A stretch of DNA of 64,000 nt from a bacterium (lineage in GTDB: Bacteria; Chloroflexota; Anaerolineae; Caldilineales; Caldilineaceae): assembly GCA_016124945.1 (NCBI GenBank), contig WGMT01000001.1, positions 27,421 through 91,420 of the forward strand. Reading direction: 5' to 3'. Of this stretch, positions 39,183 through 48,384 are shown in pieces (position 1 is the first letter of the stretch; each line of letters begins with the position of its first letter). The notes beneath the pieces were generated by a model. It was not told the DNA's origin and did no database searches. It was given only the letters and a program-made list of their open reading frames with translations. A program made the position numbers and the translations under genes.

Positions 39183-39569
39183 ATGACAGTCCCTACCCGT
39201 TTTGGTGTTTTACGCTTAGTGGCCACCCTCTTTAAAGTGTTCGCCTGGATCACCCTGGTCGGTTCCATCTTGGGGGCGCTGGGGGTTGGTGTGCTGGGGT
39301 CGATGCTGCAGGAGACATGGGTTGATGCGACATTGATCCCTGCGCTGCTGGTAGACGGCACCAGTGGGATCATCATTGGCGTGATCCTGATTGCATCAGG
39401 GATATTGACCTTCTTCTCGCTCTATGCGGCAGCAGAAGGTATTCAGGTGCAACTCGCCATTGAAGAGAACACGCGCCTTACGGCAGCGCTCCTCTTGCGG
39501 TTAGATGAACAGAACCGTCCTGCTGTGCGCCCCACACCTACTTACTATGGCGAAGTTGTCGACAGCTAA
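39183..39569 (+). CDS. Small membrane protein of unknown function
   Basis: 128 residues with two spans (VFAWITLVGSILGALGVGVLG and GIIIGVILIASGILTFFSLY) and a charged C-terminus containing EENTRLTAALLLRLDEQ. No family recognised. Ribosome binding site GAGGAAAG. It is convergent with the nuclease-like gene. Confidence 0.7.
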   Translation: MTVPTRFGVLRLVATLFKVFAWITLVGSILGALGVGVLGSMLQETWVDATLIPALLVDGTSGIIIGVILIASGILTFFSLYAAAEGIQVQLAIEENTRLTAALLLRLDEQNRPAVRPTPTYYGEVVDS

Positions 39570-39612
39570 GCGGCAAGCACCCTGTGTCACTCATCGATTA
39601 AGCCAGTTCTGA

Positions 39613-40371
39613 TTAAGCCAGTTGCAGTTTGTCGGCGACGCGGTTGAGTAAAAAGGTCCGCTCTCGATCTGCGTCGAAGAGAATGGTGATCTTCTGTTCT
39701 TCGGCTTCTCCTTCGATTGCCGTCACCACACCGTCTCCAAAATGTGAATGGATCACCCGTTGGCCCGATTGCAGTTTTGCGAGCGAGCGTAACACCTTGG
39801 GCGACGGTGCCGGCTTTCCCTCTTGCACGGACTGTTGGAGTTCCACAGCCAGGCCGGCTTCACGGTCGCGCCACCCCTCAGACAGTGTCGACATCATCTT
39901 TTCTCCCTGCCTGCTTAGCCGTCCACGCAGATCAGTCGCCTGTTGATGGGCTTTGCCCAGTGCTTCCATCCCCTGTTGCTTACGTTTCTTGCTCTCGTCC
40001 CCCTCGGCCAGTAGACGGCTGGCGCGGCTGATCACACGCAAAAGGACATCAATCTGTTTAACAGGATCATCAAACGGTTCAACAACCATCAATTGTACCC
40101 CGTTTAGCCGACAAAGTTCGATGCGTGTTTGATCGCGTTGTGCGTCTTCTTGTGCCTCCCAATCGCTGCGACGTCCTTGCCCTTTGGCGGCGAGACCGGT
40201 GATGCGCACAGCAATGTTGATTTCGGGGTAGAGATAGTCGAGCTTAAGTTTGCGCTTGGTGGCCGGATTCACCAACCAGTTAGGGCTCACGTTGTACTCA
40301 ACGCGACACTCGTGGAAGACACGAGCCAAAATCTCGCGCCAGGCGTTGATGTTCAAGTAAGAAGCAGACAT
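39613..40371 (-). CDS. Degenerate PD-(D/E)XK-like domain joined to a UvrD/PcrA-type tail
   Basis: 252 residues. Residues 10-100 resemble a restriction-endonuclease-like fold: LKLDYLYPEINIAVRITG keeps the first acid (Asp45), but the E-x-K position reads V-R-I, so catalysis is doubtful. RDQTRIELCRLNGVQLMVVEP is the typical following helix and strand. A coiled-coil region follows (115-200). The last 50 residues (SGQRVIHSHFGDGVVTAIEG ... FLLNRVADKLQ) match the Tudor-like C-terminal domain of UvrD/PcrA that binds RNA polymerase. Start at ATG 40371 with AAGGA upstream. Possibly a transcription-coupled repair accessory. Confidence 0.68.
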   Translation of the reverse strand: MSASYLNINAWREILARVFHECRVEYNVSPNWLVNPATKRKLKLDYLYPEINIAVRITGLAAKGQGRRSDWEAQEDAQRDQTRIELCRLNGVQLMVVEPFDDPVKQIDVLLRVISRASRLLAEGDESKKRKQQGMEALGKAHQQATDLRGRLSRQGEKMMSTLSEGWRDREAGLAVELQQSVQEGKPAPSPKVLRSLAKLQSGQRVIHSHFGDGVVTAIEGEAEEQKITILFDADRERTFLLNRVADKLQLA

Positions 40372-40471
40372 AATCATTCCTTCGGCAGATACTGGATGAG
40401 ACAGGTGACACCATTTTAGCACATGCGTTCCCTGCGGAGAAACTAGAAAGAATCCAAGAAGACATCATCCA

Positions 40472-40598
40472 AACAGTAATGCAACAAAACAGTAATGCAA
40501 CAAAACAGTAATGCAACAAAACAGTGATGTAACGAAACAGTGATGCAACAAAACAGTGATGTAACGAAACAGTGATGTAACGAAACACTGATGTGCGG
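40472..40598. repeat. Seven to eight copies of a 16-bp unit upstream of murJ
   Basis: Unit AACAGTAATGCAACAA and its variant AACAGTGATGTAACGA alternate from 40472 to 40583, with a partial eighth copy. The array lies in the divergent region between the nuclease-like gene and murJ, so it could affect promoter spacing and vary in copy number. Confidence 0.95.
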
Positions 40599-40627
40599 TG
40601 CAGGTCGTTCCGTACTATAATCTGCGC

Positions 40628-42304
40628 ATGACAATACCCTCGAAGCCGGTACAAACACAAAATCAACCGTCTACTGCGAAATCAACTGTGCCTTCGCCTG
40701 CACAGAACGATGCCGAAGTTGTGTCAAGCCGCCCACAGACACTTGATGGACGACGTTTGGCCGGTGCTACGATGGTGGTGATGGTCTTTTTTGTCCTTAG
40801 CCGTGTGAGCGGGTTGCTGCGCGAGATGATCATCGGCGCACAGTTTGGTACCAGCGCCGAACTGGATGCCTACCTGGCAGCCTTCCGTATTCCTGATCTG
40901 CTCTTTCAACTGGTGGCCGGGGGTGCATTGGGCAGCGCCTTTATCCCGACATTCTCGCAGTTATGGGCGGAAGAAGGCGAAGCGCCTGCATGGCAACTTT
41001 TCAGTCGCATCCTCAACCTGGTGACGCTAATATTGGTGATGTTGGCCGTGCTGGCGGTGACTTTCGCCGATCCCCTTGTGACGCGGGTAATTGCGCCGGG
41101 CTTCGATCCTACGCAGCAGCAGTTGGCCGCTGATCTGATGCGCTGGATGCTGGTGAGTACGGTTATCTTTGGCGCCAGCGGGCTGGTGATGGGGGCGCTG
41201 AATGCAACACAACACTTTGTATTGCCGGCGGCGGCGCCGGTCCTCTACAATGGTGCAATCATTGTTGGGGCGTGGCTTTTGGCGCCCACATACGGCATTT
41301 ATGGCCTTGTCATCGGTGTGGTGGTGGGCGCACTGGCACATTTTGGCGTGCAGGTCCCCGCGCTTATGCGCAAGCGGGCGCGTTATCGATTGGACTTGAC
41401 GTGGCGTGATCCCGCAGTAGGCGAAGTGGGACGTTTGATGGCCCCGCGTATACTAGGGCTCTTCTTTGTCCAGTTGAATTTTTTGGTGAACACCATTCTG
41501 GCCAGTCAATTGGCGGCAGGAAGCCTGGCAGCGTTGAACTTTGCCTGGTTGCTGATGCTCCTACCCCAAGGTATTTTTGCCCAAGCCATTGCCACCGTCG
41601 CCTTTCCTACCTTTTCGGCGCAGGTGGCGGCACAGGATCACAGTGCACTGCGCCGCACATTGGATCGCACGCTGCGTACAGTTCTCTTCTTGACACTGCC
41701 GGCGGCAGTCGGTCTTTTTGTGCTGCGTGTGCCGGTGATCCAGGTGTTGCTGCAACGAGGCAATTTTGATGCAGAGAGTACAGCCGCCGTAGCCTACGCC
41801 TTACAATTCTACGCACTGGGATTGGTAGCGCACGCCTTGGTAGAGATCGTTGTGCGCGTCTTCTATGCGCTACACGATACGCTGACACCTGTGTTGATTG
41901 GGGTAGGCGCGATGAGCTTGAACATCTTATTGAGCCTGGTGTGGATTGATCAACTTGGCTATGGTGGCCTGGCATTGGCCAACAGTGTAGCGACGACGGT
42001 AGAAATGATTGTTCTGCTCTGGTTGCTAAGACGCCGTGTCAATGGCTTTTCGTTTGCGTCCTTAATCAGGGGGAGTATCCGTTCTGCTGCGGCTGCAATG
42101 TTGATGGGCCTGGCGGTGTGGGGTTGGCTTACGTGGCTTGGAAGCCAAGTCGGCTGGGGAAGTTGGCTACCGATTGGTTGGGTGGCGGCGTTAAGCGGCA
42201 TGGTGGTTGCGGTTTCTATTTATATGGGATCAGCACTACTGCTTGGCGCCGAAGAATTGCGCATAGCGTTATCTCTGCTCGGGCGAAGACTAACGCATCG
42301 CTAA
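40628..42304 (+). CDS. murJ: Lipid II flippase MurJ
   Basis: 558 residues, about 14 spans, MOP-family transporter that flips lipid II for cell-wall synthesis. Motifs: FVLSRVSGLLREMIIGAQFG, FRIPDLLFQLVAGGALGSAF, FIPTFSQL and GLVAHALVEIVVRVFYAL. The 50-residue N-terminal part before the first span is polar and not conserved. I start at the ATG 40628 (MTIPSKPVQ); an upstream start at 40598 lies in the 16-bp repeat. MurJ implies a peptidoglycan layer. Confidence 0.93.
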   Translation: MTIPSKPVQTQNQPSTAKSTVPSPAQNDAEVVSSRPQTLDGRRLAGATMVVMVFFVLSRVSGLLREMIIGAQFGTSAELDAYLAAFRIPDLLFQLVAGGALGSAFIPTFSQLWAEEGEAPAWQLFSRILNLVTLILVMLAVLAVTFADPLVTRVIAPGFDPTQQQLAADLMRWMLVSTVIFGASGLVMGALNATQHFVLPAAAPVLYNGAIIVGAWLLAPTYGIYGLVIGVVVGALAHFGVQVPALMRKRARYRLDLTWRDPAVGEVGRLMAPRILGLFFVQLNFLVNTILASQLAAGSLAALNFAWLLMLLPQGIFAQAIATVAFPTFSAQVAAQDHSALRRTLDRTLRTVLFLTLPAAVGLFVLRVPVIQVLLQRGNFDAESTAAVAYALQFYALGLVAHALVEIVVRVFYALHDTLTPVLIGVGAMSLNILLSLVWIDQLGYGGLALANSVATTVEMIVLLWLLRRRVNGFSFASLIRGSIRSAAAAMLMGLAVWGWLTWLGSQVGWGSWLPIGWVAALSGMVVAVSIYMGSALLLGAEELRIALSLLGRRLTHR

Positions 42305-42433
42305 TACAACGCCAACTGTCTTGTAAGCAACTCGATCTATACTGTTTGCGTATACTATTGCGTGATTGAACTTGATAACTTTGTGCAATCATCCGATTTT
42401 GTGAGATGACCAGATTCTAATGAGGAGAAAACC

Positions 42434-43123
42434 ATGTTTTTAGGTGGGTATGGGCTCTACATCTTGATTAGCTTGCCGGCCCTTATACTCGGGCTGTGGG
42501 CACAGGCGCGGGTTCGGTCTGCCTTCAACAAGTATTCGAAAGTACCCGGCGGTCGAGGAATTGCCGGAGCGCAGGCAGCGCGTATGATCCTCGACGCCAA
42601 CGGTTTGCACCATGTCAACGTTGAGCAGGTTCAGGGCTTTCTTTCGGATCATTACGATCCCCGTAGCAAGACGCTGCGACTAAGCCCGCAGGTTTACCAA
42701 AGCCCAAGCCTGGCGGCAGTGGGTGTGGCGGCGCACGAAGCAGGTCACGCCATTCAAGATAAGGTTAAGTACGGGCCGTTGGGTCTGCGCAGCGCGATGG
42801 TGCCTAGCGTTCAGATTGGGAGTTGGCTCGGGCCGCTGATCTTTATGGCAGGTCTCTTTTTGAATGCGACGCCGGTGGCCTGGTTGGGCCTACTTCTGTT
42901 CGGCGCCACCGCCGTCTTTGCCCTGGTGACGCTACCAGTTGAGTTCGACGCCAGCAAGCGCGCCAAGGAGATCCTGGTGACGCAAGGGATGTTAGCCCCG
43001 CAGGAACTCAAGGGCGTCACGGCTGTCCTTGATGCAGCGGCGCTCACCTACGTAGCGGCGGCCCTTCAGGCAATCACCACGCTCTTGTACTACGTCTTCC
43101 TCCTGACAGGACGGCGTAACTAG
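42434..43123 (+). CDS. Neutral zinc metallopeptidase (YugP-like)
   Basis: 229 residues. Membrane-embedded zinc peptidase of the DUF/YugP type. One N-terminal span, then the zinc site His101-Glu102-x2-His105 in AHEAGHAIQD. Two or three spans follow, and EFDASKRAKEIL supplies the third ligand region. Similar in arrangement to M48 family enzymes. Ribosome binding site GAGGAG. Substrate unknown. Confidence 0.9.
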   Translation: MFLGGYGLYILISLPALILGLWAQARVRSAFNKYSKVPGGRGIAGAQAARMILDANGLHHVNVEQVQGFLSDHYDPRSKTLRLSPQVYQSPSLAAVGVAAHEAGHAIQDKVKYGPLGLRSAMVPSVQIGSWLGPLIFMAGLFLNATPVAWLGLLLFGATAVFALVTLPVEFDASKRAKEILVTQGMLAPQELKGVTAVLDAAALTYVAAALQAITTLLYYVFLLTGRRN

Positions 43124-43166
43124 CCTTTCCTCTGTACGAGGACCTCAAACGAGGAGAAATGGACAG

Positions 43167-43478
43167 ATGAACAACAATCCGTTTTTTGTGCGGTTTGGCC
43201 GATATGGCAATCGAGTCAACAGCTTCGCATCGAACATTGGCGGGTGGTTTCTGATTGCTCCTGGCGTTTCGCTGGTGTTGCTGGGGCTGGCTATTCTAAT
43301 TTGGCCTGAATTGCTGGCTTACATGATCGCCGGTATGATGATTGTAGGTGGTGGTTCGTTGGCATTGTGGGGCTGGCGTATTTCGCAGATGCAGAAGCAG
43401 ATGCGGCAAAGGATGCAGAACGGCATCTATTACGAAGATGAAGTTCGTTACGGAAACAACCCTTACGAACGCTACTAG
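43167..43478 (+). CDS. Small membrane protein of unknown function
   Basis: 103 residues with two spans (WFLIAPGVSLVLLGLAILIWP and LAYMIAGMMIVGGGSLALWGW), then a Gln/Met-rich, charged tail ending GNNPYERY. No family recognised. Only 43 bp after the metallopeptidase with a GAGGAG ribosome binding site, so it is probably co-transcribed. Confidence 0.7.
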   Translation: MNNNPFFVRFGRYGNRVNSFASNIGGWFLIAPGVSLVLLGLAILIWPELLAYMIAGMMIVGGGSLALWGWRISQMQKQMRQRMQNGIYYEDEVRYGNNPYERY

Positions 43479-43615
43479 TGAAGCGACAGTCGCTCTATTC
43501 TGTGTTAAACTGCATATGATGTGACGTGAAACTGAGATCGATCCGGTGACGCCGCGATCGGTCTCTTTATATGAAGCGCTTTGTACGGCGATTGCGATGG
43601 GCGAAGGATAAAACG

Positions 43616-44938
43616 ATGAACCAAGAGAGCACGGGGCAGAGCAGGCGCATCCTCTGGATTGTGTTGGGCGCGGTGAGTTTGGTCTTTATGTTTAGTATCT
43701 GCGGCGTGATATTTGTGGGCGGCTTCTTTTTGATGAACACCGCATCTGTTAGTACGCAAAGCAGCCGCATAGAAACCGCCGAAGAATTTGTCCGACCGGC
43801 GGTGGTAGCAACGGCAGTCCCTGTGCAGCCGATTCAGATTTCGCCAGACATAGAAGACTATGAGACAGCGATCCTGTCTGCAATTTATAGAAACGTGGCG
43901 CCTTCCGTCGTCAACATCGAAACGTTGAGCCTGGGCAGCAGTCTACAGCGGGATCAGACATTCCTCTTTCCTACACCGCCCAGCGGCACACCGATTGTAC
44001 CCGAGTTTCGCATTGACCCGAACAGCCTCATTCCTCGTGGCCAAGGGTCGGGCTTTGTCTGGGATCTAGATGGACATATTGTCACCAATGCCCACGTAAT
44101 AGAAGACGCCGACCAGGTACAGGTAAAGTTTGCAGACGGCACCGTTACCGTGGCGGAAGTTGTGGGATTAGATGAACATAGCGATCTGGCTGTGTTGCGT
44201 ATTGATCCCGAGGGATATGCACTTTCTCCTGTAGCCCGCGGTGACATTGACGACGTCAATGTAGGCGACAGGGTGGCTGCAATTGGCAACCCCTTCGGCT
44301 TTGAAGGCACATTGACATCCGGCATCGTCAGCGCCATCGGACGTAGCATCCCGGCGTTGACATCCTTCAGCATTCCCGAGGCGATTCAGACAGATGCCGT
44401 AATCAATCCGGGCAATTCCGGTGGGCCACTGTTGAACGAACGCGGCGAGGTGATTGGTGTCAATGCGCAGATTCGGGTGTCGGATCTAGGCAACACCGGC
44501 ATCGGTTTTGCCATTCCCATCAGTATTGTAGAGCGGGTGGTGCCCGCCCTCATTGTGGAAGGGGTGTATGAGCACTCGTTCATCGGCATCAGCGGCAGTA
44601 CCTATAGCCCTGTTTGTGCCGAAGTGCTCGGGCTGCCGAAGACCATTCGTGGCGCTTATGTCAGTTCCGTCCTTTCAGGGACGCCGGCAGCGCGGGCTGG
44701 GTTACGCGGCGGAACGGAGCCTATCGAAAGCAATTTGCTTGGCGTCTGCCCTGAAAGGGGTGGTGGTGACATGATTCTGGCCATTGAAGACCAGCCTGTA
44801 ACCCGTTTCGACGATCTACTTGTTTATTTGGAGCGGTATACCAGCCCAGGAGATACCATCGAACTAACAATCCTGCGCAACGGCGAGGAACGAACCCTCG
44901 ATGTTACGCTGACAGCACGCCCCAATCGCACGCAGTAA
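43616..44938 (+). CDS. htrA: HtrA/DegP-type serine protease with PDZ domain
   Basis: 440 residues. One N-terminal anchor (ILWIVLGAVSLVFMFSICGV), a linker, then a trypsin-like domain with His160 (TNAHVIE), Asp190 (HSDLAVL) and Ser268 (GNSGGPL). A PDZ domain follows (about 330-430), interrupted by a short Cys-containing insert (NLLGVCPERGG). Degrades or refolds damaged envelope proteins. I chose ATG 43616, which has GAAGGAT at the right distance; ATG 43571 is possible. Confidence 0.95.
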   Translation: MNQESTGQSRRILWIVLGAVSLVFMFSICGVIFVGGFFLMNTASVSTQSSRIETAEEFVRPAVVATAVPVQPIQISPDIEDYETAILSAIYRNVAPSVVNIETLSLGSSLQRDQTFLFPTPPSGTPIVPEFRIDPNSLIPRGQGSGFVWDLDGHIVTNAHVIEDADQVQVKFADGTVTVAEVVGLDEHSDLAVLRIDPEGYALSPVARGDIDDVNVGDRVAAIGNPFGFEGTLTSGIVSAIGRSIPALTSFSIPEAIQTDAVINPGNSGGPLLNERGEVIGVNAQIRVSDLGNTGIGFAIPISIVERVVPALIVEGVYEHSFIGISGSTYSPVCAEVLGLPKTIRGAYVSSVLSGTPAARAGLRGGTEPIESNLLGVCPERGGGDMILAIEDQPVTRFDDLLVYLERYTSPGDTIELTILRNGEERTLDVTLTARPNRTQ

Positions 44939-44978
44939 CACCTAGCTGGCACAGGTGTTGACGTAGCTGAGATAAGAG

Positions 44979-45038
44979 TGTAGCCAACAAAAAAGCGGGC
45001 GAAACCAGATGGTTTCGCCCGCTTTTTTGTTGGCTACA
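44979..45038. terminator. Bidirectional terminator, perfect 28-bp stem
   Basis: Arms 44979-45006 and 45011-45038 with an AGAT loop. It contains internal A and T tracts for both directions, and separates htrA from the minus-strand zinc-ribbon gene. Confidence 0.95.
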
Positions 45039-45043
45039 TACCC

Positions 45044-45439
45044 TTAATCATCGATCTCGATGATATGTTCCTCTTGTCCTTGCCGCCACCGCCCCTGACC
45101 ATCGCCAACAACCCACGAAGACTGAATACGAATCTTACGCCGCGGGCCGTCTGTCGGCTTGTTCTGCACCACCGGCGGTTGTACCGAGGCACGTGGACTT
45201 TGCAGCGACGCAGCAGCAGCTTGCGTCAACTGCCCCTGTAAGAACTTCCATCCACTCCGCAACGCAAGCCCGGCCAGGCCGGCAACAATGGGTAGGGCTG
45301 CTTTCCCAACTTGCACAGGCAACGATGTCCGCTGTATGGGCAGCCCATTGCTGGTGTCGAAACCACAACCGCCGCAGAAGCGTGCGCTTAACGCAACAGA
45401 TCCACCGCACTGGGGGCAAATTCGGCTTACCTCACTCAT
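45044..45439 (-). CDS. Zinc-ribbon protein with a short hydrophobic segment
   Basis: 131 residues. The N-terminal zinc ribbon has Cys in ICPQCGG and FCGGCGF. A modest hydrophobic stretch (AALPIVAGLAGLALRSG) follows, then a Gln/Ala/Pro-rich region and the C-terminal GQGRWRQGQEEHIIEIDD. Start at ATG 45439 with a GGAGAAAGGGG purine run upstream; 35 further codons are open but lack support. No specific family known. Confidence 0.75.
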   Translation of the reverse strand: MSEVSRICPQCGGSVALSARFCGGCGFDTSNGLPIQRTSLPVQVGKAALPIVAGLAGLALRSGWKFLQGQLTQAAAASLQSPRASVQPPVVQNKPTDGPRRKIRIQSSWVVGDGQGRWRQGQEEHIIEIDD

Positions 45440-45910
45440 CTTTTCCCCTTTCTCCTTTTGCACTGGGTGCGAGTATAGCACTAGCGCGCCATCTCCACAA
45501 ACTACGTAAAAGCAACACAAGCAGCGCCGGAATCTTACCGACATTTACACGGTCACTCCCCACTTACCTACAAGCTTTGTAAGCGAGCAGCATACTTTTT
45601 GGATAAAAGTACTCCTAAATTTTCGCATGGTACTTAAGCATTATCTTACGCAAGCAACACCAATAAACCTTGCTTAACCCATGAATCCTATCGCTCTGTA
45701 ATATCAATTCTTTGGTCAGTATAGTTAATTATTCCTGCCCTAAGGAGACCCCCCCCGTGTTACCTATTGAGAGAGTGTGCCACATCTCTTAGGGTAGATG
45801 TAACGAACTTGTAATCGAGCCATCAACGAGAACATTACGTTGATAGGCCAACAATACGCCAATACAGTTCGAATGCATTATCGCCTTCATAAAGGATCGC
45901 AGGGGGATCC
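45440..45910. promoter_or_regulatory. AT-rich region upstream of the subtilase gene
   Basis: 471 bp with no gene. The left end is the short minus-strand leader of the zinc-ribbon gene. The rest is AT-rich, with a hairpin ATCAACG/CGTTGAT (45822-45828 with 45838-45844) and a poly-C tract near 45750. It should contain the subtilase promoter, but no confident -35/-10 pair was seen. Confidence 0.5.
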
Positions 45911-47569
45911 ATGACATACGCAACGATCAGTTGGAAACGGACGGTGCTGGTGCTTATCCTCACATTAAGCATCTGGTGGAGCCTGCAGTGGGTAGCGCCT
46001 GTCTATGCCGGCGAAAAAGACAATGCGGAAACTCACACACTGCTTGTGAACTTTGCTCCAGGCACAACAGTGGCGGAGCGCGATGCTGTGTTGGCTCGTA
46101 TGGATGCCGAGTTGGTTCAATGGATTGAACCTCTGTACACGGCAGAAGTTCGAATGCTTACGCCTGGCACCAACCTCTTGGCCAACACCATGGCGAGTTT
46201 TTTACATGAGCAACAAGTTGTCTCGATTGAACCCAATGGATATGTGAGTGGTGTACCGGTTGAACTCATTACGTCGACACCTGGAGAAGCAGGTGGGCGA
46301 AGCACAATTCCCCCGACACCGATTCAGGTCAATGACCCTGATTTTAATGATCCACAGCGGGTCTATGCGCCCCGGATGCTTCAACTTTCGCACGCCTGGC
46401 AGTACACAATGGGCACACCTTCTACCATTGTGGCTGTAGTGGATAGCGGTGTCAATCCCGCACATCCGGATCTGCTCGGGCGCATTTTAGACGGTTATGA
46501 CTTTGTGAACGACGACGAGGAAGCACTTGATGATCATGGACATGGCACACACATCGCCGGCCTGATTGCAGCCACTGCCAATAACGGCATAGGTAGCGCC
46601 GGTCTCTGCCCTCTATGCTCGATTCTGCCTGTGAAAGTGCTCAATGCCAGCAACGTAGGGACATGGTCGGATGTAGCTGCCGGTATCGTCTATGCAGTTG
46701 ATCATGGTGCTCAAATCATCAACCTCAGCTTAGGGGGAACATCGAATGCACCAGTCGTTCAGGCCGCCGTTGCTTACGCTACCCAACACAACGTTTTGAT
46801 CGTGGCGGCTGCTGGTAACAGCCGTAGCGACACACACTTTTACCCGGCAGCGCTCGAAGATGTCATCGCCGTCAGCGCCACTCGCCAGGACGATACACGC
46901 TGGAGCCTGAGTAATTACGGATCGTGGATTGATGTGGCAGCACCCGGCTTCACCATCTACAGCACCTACCACGATCTCAACAATTACTATGGCGGCTACA
47001 TCTTTATGTCGGGTACGAGTATGGCTGCACCGCATGTTGCCGGCTTGGCAGGGCTGCTTTTAAGTCAGAATCCAGAGCGGACCGCAGCCGACCTGCGCCG
47101 TATCCTCGTTGAAACGGCTGACGACCTTGGCGAACCTGGAGCAGATATAGACTTTGGCGCCGGTCGCATCAACGCCAAGAGAGCGTTGATGCTCGAAGCG
47201 CCGCAGCCCGAAAAAGATGCCGTCCTCAGTGGCACAGTCTGGCAAGACGAAAACGAAAACGGAACATGGGACGCTACTGAAGCAGCCGGTGGACTCAACC
47301 TCACCATTATGGTGTTCGACTACGAAAACAATGTAGTAGGCCAGGTATCCATAGACGGCGACAGTGAATGGCGAGTCGAAGGCCTCTACCCAGGCCACTA
47401 TACCGTTGAGGCACAGCCAAATGGACGGACCGTCCTCACGACACGGCAGAAGTACGCTATCGTGTTGTTCGAGAGTCAGAAGATTGAAAGCTTAAACTTT
47501 GGCATCACTGAGCTAGAAGAGAATACAGCTTTCAACCATGTATATATGCCGATTGTTGTCAGTAACTGA
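45911..47569 (+). CDS. Secreted subtilisin-like serine protease with SdrD-like domain
   Basis: 552 residues. Signal peptide (VLVLILTLSIWWSLQWVAPVYA), an inhibitor-like propeptide to about 140, then the S8 domain with Asp178 (VAVVDSG), His211 (DDHGHGTHIAG) and Ser370 (MSGTSMAAPHVAG). A C-terminal domain from about 435 (SGTVWQDENENGTWDATE) resembles SdrD/CNA-B collagen-adhesin modules, which often form adhesive or anchoring stalks. Exported protease, probably nutrient acquisition or envelope maturation. Ribosome binding site AGGGGG. Confidence 0.93.
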   Translation: MTYATISWKRTVLVLILTLSIWWSLQWVAPVYAGEKDNAETHTLLVNFAPGTTVAERDAVLARMDAELVQWIEPLYTAEVRMLTPGTNLLANTMASFLHEQQVVSIEPNGYVSGVPVELITSTPGEAGGRSTIPPTPIQVNDPDFNDPQRVYAPRMLQLSHAWQYTMGTPSTIVAVVDSGVNPAHPDLLGRILDGYDFVNDDEEALDDHGHGTHIAGLIAATANNGIGSAGLCPLCSILPVKVLNASNVGTWSDVAAGIVYAVDHGAQIINLSLGGTSNAPVVQAAVAYATQHNVLIVAAAGNSRSDTHFYPAALEDVIAVSATRQDDTRWSLSNYGSWIDVAAPGFTIYSTYHDLNNYYGGYIFMSGTSMAAPHVAGLAGLLLSQNPERTAADLRRILVETADDLGEPGADIDFGAGRINAKRALMLEAPQPEKDAVLSGTVWQDENENGTWDATEAAGGLNLTIMVFDYENNVVGQVSIDGDSEWRVEGLYPGHYTVEAQPNGRTVLTTRQKYAIVLFESQKIESLNFGITELEENTAFNHVYMPIVVSN

Positions 47570-47627
47570 CAGAAACAAATAAATCTACCTTTTTGTAGAG
47601 ACTTAATTGAAGTTGAGGAGGAGTCAG

Positions 47628-48263
47628 ATGAACGCCGTAACCGTCAATTCCACAGTGTATTTCAGTTCACGTCGAGCGACCAGTTGGTTTATGAAGATCG
47701 TGTTTGCTATCATGTTGACCTTCAGCCTTTGGTTCTTGGCTGCCCCGGCATCTGAGGTCTACGCACAAGACGTAGTCTACCATTCTGTGCGCGCTGGGGA
47801 GTCTCTGTCGAGCATTGCAGCACGGTATGGCGTCTCCGTAAGTGCAATTCTTCAGCACAATCGAATTGCCAATCCAAATATCCTGCGGGTAGGGCAAACG
47901 CTCGCAATCCCGCGGACAACGCAACCGTCTGCACCAGCGCCTACTCGTGTGGTACAACCTACGCCTACTCGTCCTACTGCACTGCCAACAGAGCCACCAG
48001 TGCAACATCAGCCTGTACCGACGCGACAGCCACGGGATATCTACATTCCGCCTGTCACAGCGCCGAGTGCTGCCCCAACTGTAGAGAAGCCGGTTCCTAC
48101 GCCGACGCCCATTGTCTCTACACCGCGCTACTACACAGTACGCCCAGGTGATACGCTGTATGGTATCGCCGCCCGCTTTGGTGTCAGCGTTTCGGCCATT
48201 CAGAGCCGCAACCGTCTCGTCGGTAGTATTATCTACCCAGGACAATCCCTGGTCATTCCGTAA
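47628..48263 (+). CDS. Secreted LysM-repeat protein
   Basis: 211 residues starting at MNAVTVNST (GAGGAGG ribosome binding site). Signal peptide with FAIMLTFSLWFLAAPASEVYA. Two LysM domains at about 53-97 (YHSVRAGESLSSIAARYGVS) and 168-210 (YYTVRPGDTLYGIAARFGVS), separated by a Pro/Thr-rich linker. Binds peptidoglycan or chitin-like glycan. It follows the subtilase and faces the lipoprotein; all three are surface-exposed. Confidence 0.93.
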   Translation: MNAVTVNSTVYFSSRRATSWFMKIVFAIMLTFSLWFLAAPASEVYAQDVVYHSVRAGESLSSIAARYGVSVSAILQHNRIANPNILRVGQTLAIPRTTQPSAPAPTRVVQPTPTRPTALPTEPPVQHQPVPTRQPRDIYIPPVTAPSAAPTVEKPVPTPTPIVSTPRYYTVRPGDTLYGIAARFGVSVSAIQSRNRLVGSIIYPGQSLVIP

Positions 48264-48316
48264 ATCGCCTTAGGCAAGTCGGAAACAGCTTGTCTGCGAA
48301 AAATCACAGTTCGCCA

Positions 48317-48367
48317 CTTGTTATGAAAAAGTCCCAACCATTGTGGTTGGGACTTTTTCATAACAAG
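48317..48367. terminator. Bidirectional terminator, perfect 24-bp stem
   Basis: Arms 48317-48340 and 48344-48367 with a 3-nt loop and A/T tracts on both sides. Separates the LysM and PA14 genes. Confidence 0.95.
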
Positions 48368-48384
48368 CGGCAGTACACCGTACA

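Noticed and set aside
40472..40598. CRISPR array
   Set aside because: Units are contiguous with no spacers, and no cas genes are nearby.
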